Shown here piece by piece: positions 26,701 through 38,700 of a DNA stretch of 64,000 nt (positions within the stretch are counted from its first letter, which is position 1; every line of letters begins with the position of its first letter). Below the pieces are notes generated by a model that worked only from the letters and a program-made list of their open reading frames with translations, was not told the origin of the DNA and made no database searches. The DNA is taken from assembly GCA_032622095.1 (NCBI GenBank), contig CP136061.1:50351797-50415796 (forward strand), read 5' to 3'. Source of the stretch: Siphonodentalium dalli (lineage: Eukaryota; Mollusca; Scaphopoda; Gadilida; Siphonodentaliidae). The translations under genes were made by a program, and so were the position numbers.

Positions 26701-29700
26701 TATTAAAATCAGTTTTCATTATAAATGTGATGACTGAAAACTTGAAAGTGATTCCGGGATGCACCTTAAAACAATCTAGCATAATCAACCACAAAACGTA
26801 GATAATCTAAAACTCTTCAGCAAGAGCCGAGTGTCACAAGAGTTTAAGTCTGAGAGAGAAATTGACAAAGAAAATAAATTTATTTTTTTCAATGCTTATT
26901 GACAAGACTATTTTCTAAATCCTTTCTCTAGGATATTGTGAACTTGTAAACATAATTCCAATTTTCTGAAACAATTATCAAAGTAATATTTTGTATTGTA
27001 ATTCAAGTTAAATATTTGTCGCTAAAACATGCATTCTGATTGGTCGAGAGTTCCCAGCTTTAGTTTTCTATTCACCATCATCGGCTACTGATATATTAAC
27101 AAATTTTGAATGGAGCACTGCACCTTAACGACCGAAAAACAGCTCACAGATGTTTACTATGGATACAGAAAGTTGTTCGGATGCTGTTCCAAGCAAAACC
27201 ATAGAACGTACCCTGAGAAAAAAGGATATCTCGCGTCATGGCATGTAATGCCGATAAAAAGCGCATTTCATGCAGTTTATTTAACATTTTTGGTGAATTG
27301 AATTACAATGGAGATAAACATACCCTGTTTCGTTGAGTATTCGGGATTCAAGCAAGAAAACAGTTTGTGAACTTGCTGACAATCCGGCTCTTCACAAACT
27401 GTTTTCACGACCAAATCCCAAAATATCCAACTCAGCAGTGTACATTTATCTCCTAAAATTATATGGAAAGAGCTGTAAAGCAATGAAACTTATAATTTTA
27501 ATAGTTTTCATACACCATACCAAACACCCCCAGACAACACGCTGAAGAACAAGGCAATATCCCTTCAGACTCAGTCAGTCAGCTTGAAATAGAATATGCA
27601 AAGTGTATATCAGATATAAATAAGAAACGGAATCAATAGAAACAATAACATGAATTACCCTCTCTTCTAACTGATTGTAGACAAACTCCACAATCACGTC
27701 GTCCTCGAGTCCCAGTAATTCTGTGATTCTCTGAGCAATCCAAGGCTTCAGCACATCAACATTCACTTTTAACATGTCAATCTGTAATGAGAAGCGAGCT
27801 ATTAGATCAACATTCACTTTTAACATGTCAATCTGTAAGGAGAGGGGAGATGAGTTTCACACAGCAGTGGCTTGGCCGAATTGATCGTCGTGCAATTGTT
27901 GGATTGTACGCTATTCAAATTTTGCACCTGGTTGTGACAGTTGTGCAAGTACTGTGTCTGTTTCGCACCACCCATGCCTTGAAAAGGGTACCTGATTATG
28001 AGCAGTGAAAGATCTTGTTAGTATGCTAGCCACATTGCAGATGTACCTCCCCCTGTCCCCGGAGAGTAGTAGATGGTTACTGAGTGTTAAAGCTCATCAG
28101 GGTAAAAATTGTCATTAGTGTCTTAGAACAATTAAGTAAAATTGATTAAGCACTATATAAAAACTGTCATTAGGCCAAAGCGAAAAATAGGCATGTTTCC
28201 ACTCCCCCGCCCGCCCCACCTCAAAACCCCCCGACGAAACTCACTTTATTTATTTTCCAAATCCCGAAAAATAAAATACGATGTATTTACTATTTCCACG
28301 TGAATTAATACTACACTATTTATATTGTTATATATAGACCTCTCACATAAACAAGCATACTAAAATTGTCTCCTTATTTGGTTATTAAATCGACCCACTG
28401 ACAATAAAATTCCGTGTTGTGACCGATATAGCAACAGATTGTAAACAAAAACAAACGCGCACATGGTTTTCAGACACACTGTAAAATGAAGCTCCATGGC
28501 GGCATTAGGGTGATGAGTTTATGACCGCATTATTAATGTACGTCAACTAACGACATGCCCAAATATACCGGCAAAATAATGCTACACAATATTTACGCGA
28601 ACGCAATCGCAAAGAATACATCTGTCCCAAAACTTCCAACGGTGTCTGAAAAGAACGGACTGTAACAACCGGATGATATAGGCCTATGGTAATTTACCGA
28701 ACGGAAGCCGGAGTGTATATTTACCGGAAGATCTAAAACAATTTTGCCAACATCCGGGAAATAGTGTCGAACATGTCGTCCCAAACAAGTGCCAGCAGCG
28801 TGTTGGTACTTAAGTTTTTTTAATGTATACACATGGCGCAAGGCAGAAATAAAATGACAAAGGTTGCCCACTGCAACACCTTTTTTCAAGTCTTTGAAAA
28901 TAATCACCCCAAAGGCCTTGACGCCCAAAACACTACAATCAGCTGTAAAACGAACTTCGAAAGCAATGATGAGTTTGTCGTCGACAACGACACTTTGGTC
29001 GGCGATGCCGTAAACAACTTTTGCGTTAAGGTGGCGCACTTTGAATGTAATTCAAATGAGACAACGGCTGAGCCTGATGACAATAGACCTACAGCAAATG
29101 CATTCGATGTGCTGTGTAAAAAAAGGGAATTCCCCGCACGTATAAAGACTAAGAGGCAACATGAGACTGACACTGACAGGTATGTTTATTTTATATAATA
29201 TTCTTTTTGTTTATACCACAGACAGTGAGTCACTTGTAGAATCAACGTGTAGGCCTATCCAAAAAAAAAAAAAATTGGAAAAATGAATACATTTTTCAAT
29301 ATTTGTTTATACAATTGCCTGTGGTTTATACAGGTAATAAATATATAATTGAGAGAGTGAGTGTCAATTTACGTCATACGTCACTTTGACAATATATTAT
29401 ACATATTGACATCTGACACGATTTTGAATTTTTCAAAACTCTGCCGTTTCTCCAGACCACGGATCGGCAAAAAATTTGGTTAATTTGGGTTTATAAAAGG
29501 TTTAATATTGTTTTCATCCGATCTAACTGACATGATATGCCGTCATAATTTACCTGGCAGTGTAATTGTAGGTCTACTGTCAAACTAACATGCACCTGTC
29601 AGAACTATACTACAGTGATAATATTTATGTCACAAATTTTTCAAATCGGCTGTTTCTCGACAGAACGAACAGATTTGTCACCTGGTACTTGGGTCGAAAT

Positions 29701-32700
29701 TCACCAAGGAAGTAACACGTACCTTCAACGTCATGTTTCGGTTGCCATGTTCATTGATACTGATGTCACATCTGACACCATTTTTGAACGTTCAACTTCT
29801 ACATGTCAAAGGTGATATATGGTAGGGCTACATTGACATTGTGACTGTCTTTATTTTAAAGCAAATATTAGCAAATTAAGATGTAAGATTTCTAAACATA
29901 TCTATTTACATTTTTACAGCACCACAGAGCCAAAAGCTTTAAATGCGAAGGAGGTGCTGTACAACGACCTGGTCCAAATGTTTCATGACAGGGAGCTGTC
30001 GTTTGTTAATAAATCAGCGGCCACGATAAGTGGACCTTACATCTTACAGGTAAATCTATATGTATATTTGTATATAATAATATAACTACATGTTTGTTGC
30101 AAATATCTTCAAACGTATTAATTTCAATGACGTCATGATAATGCATAGGCCTAACATAGTTAGTAATTAGCAGTTTAGCATATTTATATATTCATTGGTC
30201 CAACGAAAATAAGGTTGAGGTGATAAAATAAAAATACATGTATTTTAAATATGGCAAAAGGGATTGGAGGACAAGTGCATGCCACTTATCTGGTCCCTCC
30301 TCTCCCTTTGACGAATATGCAACGTATACGGGGTGATATGAGGTCTGTTGTATCTCAGGTACTCGGTTTGCGGGTGAGTGCCACGTGGAACATGGATTCT
30401 TGCAGACGAGACGAGAGAAACCAATGTCAAATTTTTGCGGTCACCGCACTTCACTCAAAATATTATTAATATACAATTTAATATACACATACATACAGTA
30501 TTATTCATTTTTTTATGTATCTTGTTATAAATTTAATATTTTGATATTCCAATTGCAGATCCTCAATAATGCGTTATGGTATGTGACTAACGATCACACA
30601 ACAATCAATGAGGTAGCGTACAGGTTGGAGGGCGTAACAAAAATTCCCGATGACTTCTCGACATTCCAAAACCGCTACGACTATAAATTGACAAAGAAGA
30701 AACGGCGACAACTCTCGGGCAATGAATTGAATAGTCATGCACAGGTATTAATAGTTCACTTAATGCAGATCGTTAGTGCACTAAATATAGCATAATTACC
30801 GGGTTTGCTTCATTTAATTTGCTGATAGTCACCTGTTGTAAGTTGTGCGGATGAAATTAACGGTTAACCGGTTGAAAACCGGTTATACCGGACGGTTAAC
30901 CGGCTACAAAAATGGGGCCAACCGTTTCAGCACTACTTAATTTACATTGATTTTATTATTACAATGCTGTAGGTTATCAAAGATGAGCTGGTACCATTTA
31001 AATATATATTAAATGAACAGGTAAACTAGTAACGCAGAGGCAAACCGGAAGCCATGCAGCCATGGGTTGATCATGAATTTCATTTCGTTTTAATACCAAC
31101 ATTTACTTGTGAAGTACATTACATTTACTTTATATGACATGACGTCATGGTTAAATTACTTTGCAAAACCACTAGTACTGCTATTAATTAATTTCATAGA
31201 TCATAGATGGGTATATGTTGGAAATGAAATCATTGTGTAGTTTTAAATTTTTATTTGGTTAATCGTTACAGGCCGTATATAGTCTTCTCATGAAGCCAGT
31301 GTCTGTGATGAAGACCACACCTGCCTGGATAAAAATGTATACAACTATCCAGAATCTTGCTGCGAGTCTGGATTCTTACTCAAAATATCTGGCCGAAAAG
31401 AATGCAGAAATTAAGAAGATCCATCTCCTTGATCATCCAGCGAAACAGCTGTCAACCGACTGTACTGTAGTAACCAGATCTGCAGTGTCAAGGGTGAACA
31501 TGAATCCAAAGTATGCCATTCTTGATCAAGCATTAGAAGAGCAAGAGTATGTTTTCGTTGATGAGGAAATTCACCTATCGGAACCATTTTGCAGCAAAAA
31601 TCAAAACCAACGACCAAGGTATGATGACCAGGGTTGTCAAAGTACCGACGGTACCACAACTTTCGGTACCGGTTCCGTACTGATGTTCAGTACCACAAAC
31701 CGGGTCGGTATCGGTACTCATTGAGTGGACTTTTATACGGCAAATAACTTTTGTTTCGTGGGGTTCCATAATCAATTATTCGTTAAGTTCGAGGTTTAGT
31801 CAAACAACGAAAATAAAAATTGCAACGACATTTACGATTAAGTTGTTGTCTGCAGCGGTTTTCGGAAAGTCGCAAAGGGAGGATTATTTAAAAGACGGAA
31901 TACAGAGTGGAACGAATGTAGACATGTATGTTTGACTACTGGGTCGGCTAACATTGCAGACTTATATGGATACACGGTACACCATTTTATTTGTGTGGTA
32001 ATTAATTAGAGAACTCACTAATCGGCCATATTACTCGCATGTTGTAATTTCATAAATGATGTCACCCAATGAAACCAAAGTCGTTTCCAGTAAGCCTAGT
32101 TGTGGTTGGCTAGTTCGAAAATTTGAAATAGATTTAGAGAGAAAATAGTCAAATACACTCTGTGTCTGAAACGTTAACTTTATATCACAATAAAAGTTAA
32201 AACAAGGGAAAATAAAACTCAATAGATGTCACTCATGTGATCATAAGAATCATTACGTCATAATGCTCTGGTAACTCTGCCCTGGTCCCACATGTCTCCA
32301 TGTCACGACTCACAAGTCACAACTCACAAATATCCTGTCATTCGAGTTCTACAGTGTCAACATCCATGTCATCATAAATATCCATCGATGTTAATTTGGG
32401 TCTTTTGCACTTTTACGCCTTGTGACCTTGTCGTTGCACAACAAACTCCTCTCAAATGATGCATGTGTCATAAATTGATACCGCGAAACGGCACGTGCAT
32501 AATTGAAACCGGCGGCATTGCAGCCGCCTCGCCCGCCTGCAAAGCCGCATCCAAGAAATACATTTATCGCAAGCGCCTAGCTATAAACCAATGCATGCAT
32601 TTTGTCAATTTAGTGACAAGTTGTCATAGTGCGGCATACTGTGCCTTTGATGTTTGAATGTGCTAATGATATCACGATGACCAATCGCAGTTTTGTTTGA

Positions 32701-35700
32701 TGCGATGTTGAGCTGCTTAAATAACCCTTTATATTTGTTAAGATGTATATTAATAGAAATCAACAATCAGTACCGAGAACCGTCGGTACTCGACATCAGA
32801 ACCGGTACCGATTTAAATCCTGATTACCGCCGGTTCCGGTACCGGTACCAGTACCTATTGACAACCCTGATGATGACATGATCTATATTATAAATCTAAT
32901 TTATAATTCACCCATTTACCCAGATTTATCATTTATTTTTTGAGTGACACACAGGTGATTTGAAATAGCTGACATCCTATATATGTTGGCCCCAGGCCCT
33001 GTATGCTTGTATGATCAGAGATCATTGATATGATCTTAGATCGTTCATTGATCAAGATGTAATTTATTTTGCTTTTGTTTAATATTTATAATTTATTTAT
33101 TATTTATTTTAATTAATACTAATATGTATATTAATAGTATTTTATGTTTTAATTTTATGTGTTGTTTTATGTTATTTTCATTTCCATTTTCTTTTTCTTT
33201 TGTTTGTATACAGATTTATTTCATAGGAAAATAGTTCAACAAACACAATACATTGTCATGGACAGGTTTCAAGACAGTGATTAGAATAAAGGTATGTATG
33301 TGAACATCTGACATGATGCAGCCATTCATCAATATTTCAATGCATCACAAATTAACAATTTACATTGACATTGAATACAATATCCATAGAATATTGTGTG
33401 TAAACCTTAGTATCACATTAATTAGGAAGCAAAATATAAATAATGGATACTGATTTGCAATATAATTAGTAACTGTAGAATTAATTTATCAGTTTAGTTT
33501 AATTGATGCAATCAATTGTTTAATATTGAAACTCAACATTCATTCGTTTAATCGTTTTTAGTTTTCATTCTATTTGTTTGTTTTCAATTATTTTATATTT
33601 ATATCCTCTCTCTGTCCTCTCAGTTTTAAAGCCAAGGCCCAAAATCACTTTATAAAGAACAAGTTTTATATTAATATATCTTAATACTATGTGTTGAATA
33701 TGATGGAACATATGAAGTCTCCAGACGTACATCTATATCTTTATTTTGTAAACCATCGATTGATGGTACATCAAAATTACAATTTACACATAATGCAATA
33801 CAATACAATCATATTATGAATACATAGACATCCATTATTTGGTGGAAACCTGATAAATAACAGATAATATAGTTTTGTTATTGTGTTCCCCATTTATTTA
33901 ACATGTTATTTTAGCTGTTATTTTCATGTCACCAAATATAACAGATAATTGTACGAAAGATCTATATATTTGCCATTTAACTGTCATATAACTGTCAGAT
34001 TATGATGGAATGGTATGTTTGTTTATCAGATTCTACGAAAACATGCACCTCAGCCAACCAATTGACATTTACAAATTCTGCCCTGGAGGAAGTTGTGTAA
34101 CGTTAGCATGCATCGTTCGAGTCCGTTCTGGCAGGGAACCGGATCAGTTTCTTACCGAGGCAGCTCAATTTATGACCTCCGAGGTCATGAAAACGAACTT
34201 CAAGGAATACCACACACGGTTCCAAAGGAGGCAATTCAGAGACCGACTGAGTAACTTGGTATCAGGTATGTTTAAATATATGGATTTTGGTCATTTCCAC
34301 ATGCATATATACAAATCACTGTTTATATAGTATCAGTATATGTATTTTTATAACAATATTCAGTGGCGGATCTAGGATTTTTGGAAAGGGGGGGGGGGGG
34401 ATATGATGTGATACGCGATCACAGTACAAATAATCCAGCACACAATGTGTACTGTGTGCTAAATAAATAAATGAGCGTTTAGTGATACTGTAGGCGACTG
34501 CGGCCATTAGTATAGTCCCACATAGCGATGTATTGTCTATGCAACCACAGATGACACCCGCTTGCATCCACACTTAGAGTAGAATAAATAAAGAGCGTGT
34601 CTGCACGATGATGGTTTGGGTGTATAATTAATAAGTAAGGGCGCCTTTACTCCCTCTAGATGCATATCAGATATCACCGAGTCCTCGCGTAGGCCTATTT
34701 GAGATGCACCCGAACACGGCGCCGTTGGCGTGTCTACAGGCTGGTGTAGTATAGCCATTTATTTGACGTCGGGTGAGCCTTCGACGCCATAGCGTATCTA
34801 TGGAAATAAAAGGGGGGCTGCCCTTGATATTAAAACAAATATGTGACGATTTGTTAGTTCAGATCTCTATTCAATTTCAATAAAACCTATAGTGTACTTA
34901 TTTGGTGTGATAGAGTCAAAAGGACCAAGACTGTTTGCTACACAATACACATATATTATGTATTCCATGATTTTATTACCAATGTAGTTGGAGTGTCATT
35001 GTCTCTACTATATACATTGCAGTACAACCATCAATCGCAGACCTTGTGTACAAGGAGTTGGCTCTTGACGATTCTGTTGCCTCACACCCAACTACGGCTG
35101 AACGGATGAGGCTCATTTTTTTGGGGAATGATGGGCTCATTGCAGGTTTGCGCCATTTAAACCCTGGGCGTCCAGGAAATAACTACGACCTCTTCTTTGT
35201 ACAGCTTGGATTGGTAATTATTTCATTTACTCTTTCTACCGTGTGATGCATTCTCATTTGTAGTGAGGCAATCTACAAATATACTAACAAAACTAGCAAC
35301 ATATTCTATGTATGCGCATACAATTTAAACATTACCCATTTAAATACTCATATGGGTACTAGTACCGGTACATATTAAAATACGCATTGGCTAGAGAGCC
35401 GTATGCGGCTCTTTAAGGCTGACCAGCCTTAAAGAGCCGTATACTATCACCTGCCGAATAATCGTGCCGGCACGATTATTCTTTTTGGGCAAAAATGACC
35501 AGTGATCACGACTATTAAAACCTGCTTGGATGTGAAAATTTGCATCAACACCAAAACAAATATATTAAAATAGCAATTTATTTGTAATTTTTAAAGATGT
35601 ATTACCTGTACACTCAACGAGTCCCCATTGGGGATATAAAGGTTTGGTGGATGTTGAAACGGTAGATTGATTGATTATACATTTAATATTGTTTGTTACA

Positions 35701-38700
35701 TTCTCTTTGGAAACTAGGCCATATCATATTAAATAAACATTGACAGACTTTGTATCAAAGACACTAAAGTGTGCTTTATATACTGTTCCCAGGTGACCTA
35801 AGTGACAGCAAGTAAGAATGAGGTGTATCTTCTGTGGAAGTCGAAACATGTCCGAGAACGTCACTACACTTTCCAAATTATGAAGTGTGACGACGAAACC
35901 TGCTGTACTCCCAAATCGACTCAATGCGAGTGGCTGCCGGACCCAGTGATAGATGGAGATGGAGAGCACTACAAACCGTATCAACTGGTGAGTATATCAC
36001 AAAACACATATATATAATTATATAGAGTAATCACTGGGTGTCAATGATTATGTGATATAATTCACAAAGCGGGTGGACGTTGTAGAAACCTGAATGAGGG
36101 AGCGTTTTGGAAGGTAGTCCAGCTGGTGAGTGAATTATATCACGTAATCATTGACACAAGATGATTACTCTGTTTATTACCTATTATTATATATCGTTAA
36201 GTTGCTTTTATTTTTGCGTTTAATATAGTGCTACAAACATGTGTAAAGTGTCAATTTCGACATCAATCTACGCTAGTGTGATGATATTCATTTCTTTTTT
36301 TATCAATACCTGATAAATCTCTAGAAATCACATATAAATAGGTAATAAATTATAATAATTAGTTAAATTGAAGAATATTAATTAACTTGTAGAAATGCAG
36401 ATATTTTATGGTACTGCAGAGGCAACGCTTTAAAATCCTGGGTACTTATTAAATATAAAATATGTATATTAAACAGAAATCAACATTCATATATTTATTT
36501 AGTAGTAGTATTGACTCAGTTGAATATACATACTAGTTTGTTTCCAATAAGTGTAGGTTAGAACATCCTGGAAATATTATTAATACTTAGGCCTACATAT
36601 TTCAGGTAAAAGGAAATGAGACTAGCGACACAAGACCATCGCTGAACAAACCAACCAAAAAGAAAACAGCCACAAAACCTGCCAAGAAAAAGACTCGGCC
36701 TGTGGCAACAGACTCCACACAGATCAAGAAAAACACTCAGCCTGTAGCAACAGACTCCACGCAGACTCTCGAGACAACAACAGTCGACAGCCAATGTGAC
36801 ATTAACATCTCCAGTCAGAATGCCAGAACCGTTATAGAATGTGTAGAATGCCGCAAACAACGCGTCATTTATAGTCGATACAAGGTACTTTAATTTATAT
36901 GTAATTTCGTAATCAGTTCCTGGAACATGTCATTCTGTTTAGCGATCAACGGGAATTTAGGGCGATATGTGATTTAATATCTAAGTAGGGTGCCCGCCAG
37001 GCAGCCTTGAGAATGCCAGCCCTGGTATTAACTATAAAATATTTATATACTATTTGCAATTAAAAACTAACTTATTTTAGATCAAATCTGATCAAATATT
37101 GATATTGGTTTGTTCTATTATTTTAATTTGAGAAAGATTTTGTTTAAAGTCAGAATTTTTATTTGGTTTCTTTACAGTTATCTGAAAGACAGCAAATAAT
37201 CATAATGCGAGTAATCTCGTCATTCGATTATTCATGTGGGTCCCCAATTGGGGTACCCTCCATGACAACAAGAGAGGACCTGAGATGCAGCACCCCCGTC
37301 GAGTTGGCGTTTTACGGAGCTGCCTTGGGACCAGTGGACACCTGTTGCCATTGTGGTGGAGTGGGCGGAGAAATAAAGTTGTCACTTAAAGGACAGTACC
37401 AAACTATTCTCCCCATATGTGGGGAGTGCACCAAATCAGGCCTGCATCCCGTATGCCTGAGGCCTGCGTCCAGAAAATATTAAAAGAATCTCTTCGTGAA
37501 ACAATTTTGTTTTATTTAAAAACTTCCAATTGCTGGGGATTCTACATATGTAAAATGACATATATTTATTAAAATCATATCATATGAATATATTAAGCAA
37601 AAACGCCCATGTGTACTAAATAAATCATGTGGAAAGTTATTCTACACTGTTGTAAATATTGCAACTAGTTGTTTTATTGAATATTAATGAACATATGTAC
37701 AATTTGCACATGTAGATTAAATACAAGGCACTGAAATTCAGTACATACATTGTTAGCCTTCACAATAAGTTCATAAATGACATAATTATTAGAAAGATAG
37801 CACAAATACGATATTTGAATTTCCCCGCGAAAAAATAAAGTGAAAAAAACAAATAAAGTGAAAAGCCACCCCCCGCCCCTGTTTTTTTTATGGATGGGAG
37901 TGGAAACACACCTATTATTCACTTTGGCCTTATTATTATTGACTGCCATAAGCTATTGGCCCAGAACACACATGTGTGGTTCTGTGTTTATTACATGCAC
38001 AACATACATCTCCTAACTGATCATTTCTGAAACACGCTATTTCCTGATCCTGTCATGTTCGATGTTGTATTGTACAGTTCCATTGTCGAGGTAAATGTCT
38101 GTGGAAAGGTTGAAAAAGATGAGACAGCCTGAGACTGAGGAACAGTGTAGTTTTTCTTTTTTCAGAAATAAATTTTCAGACTACATGTACTCTTGATAAA
38201 TAGGTAGTTACCTTTTTATCCAAACCTTCAGCAAATTTCATTTGCTTTAACAGCTTCTTGTTCTTGTCCGCAAATCTGTTGTCTTGATCGGCACTGGTGC
38301 CCTGCAGAAGAAAAAAAAAATATCATGGATATTTAAAAGTGAATGGTCATATACATACATACACTCAATCAGGGCTTGTACACTGTTCCGTCACTGGTTC
38401 TGGGCAAGCCTGAGTTTAGTGTGCCTGTCATTTGCCGAATGAGGTCTCCAGAGGGTAAATTTAGTGACGCTATCCTGCATAGCAGGCTAGCATCACCAAA
38501 TTCATCCTCTGGGGACCTCATTCTGCATGGCGTCATCTGCGATGGGAGACATAGACTCAGATTGAAGTTTCCAATGGTGAATATTGTGATGTACACCCAT
38601 TCGGAACCTCGATTGAGATATGGCTTGTTGCCATTCATCGGAAAGCTCAGTGAGAGCTTTCTGATAAAGCTCAGTGAGAGCTTTCTGATGAATGGCAACA

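Larger units (their letters stand above)
28173..37929. mobile_element. 9.76-kb TIR-bounded element carrying a nine-exon gene
   Basis: The outer ends are inverted copies: GGCCAAAGCGAAAAATAGG on the left and GGCCAAAGTGAATAATAGG on the right, both running on into TGTTTCCACTCCC (30 of 34 positions equal). TTA lies directly outside both ends (28170-28172 and 37930-37932). Weaker inverted similarity (CACTTTATTTATTTT) continues inward. The 3-bp TWA duplication and GGCC start fit the PIF/Harbinger superfamily, but I recognise no DDE transposase or Myb-like partner inside. The only substantial gene is the one at 28833-37483. The whole segment sits in SRRM1 intron 2, antisense to the host gene. Confidence 0.78.

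Noticed and set aside
27110-27301. Exon of an additional gene (LTTEKQLTDVYYGYRKLFGC)
   Set aside because: No acceptor/donor pair or neighbouring exon, and the 3' part overlaps a hairpin repeat.
34362-34815. Complete hAT MITE
   Set aside because: Only the left CAGTGGCGGATC-type end was found; no inverse end or target duplication.
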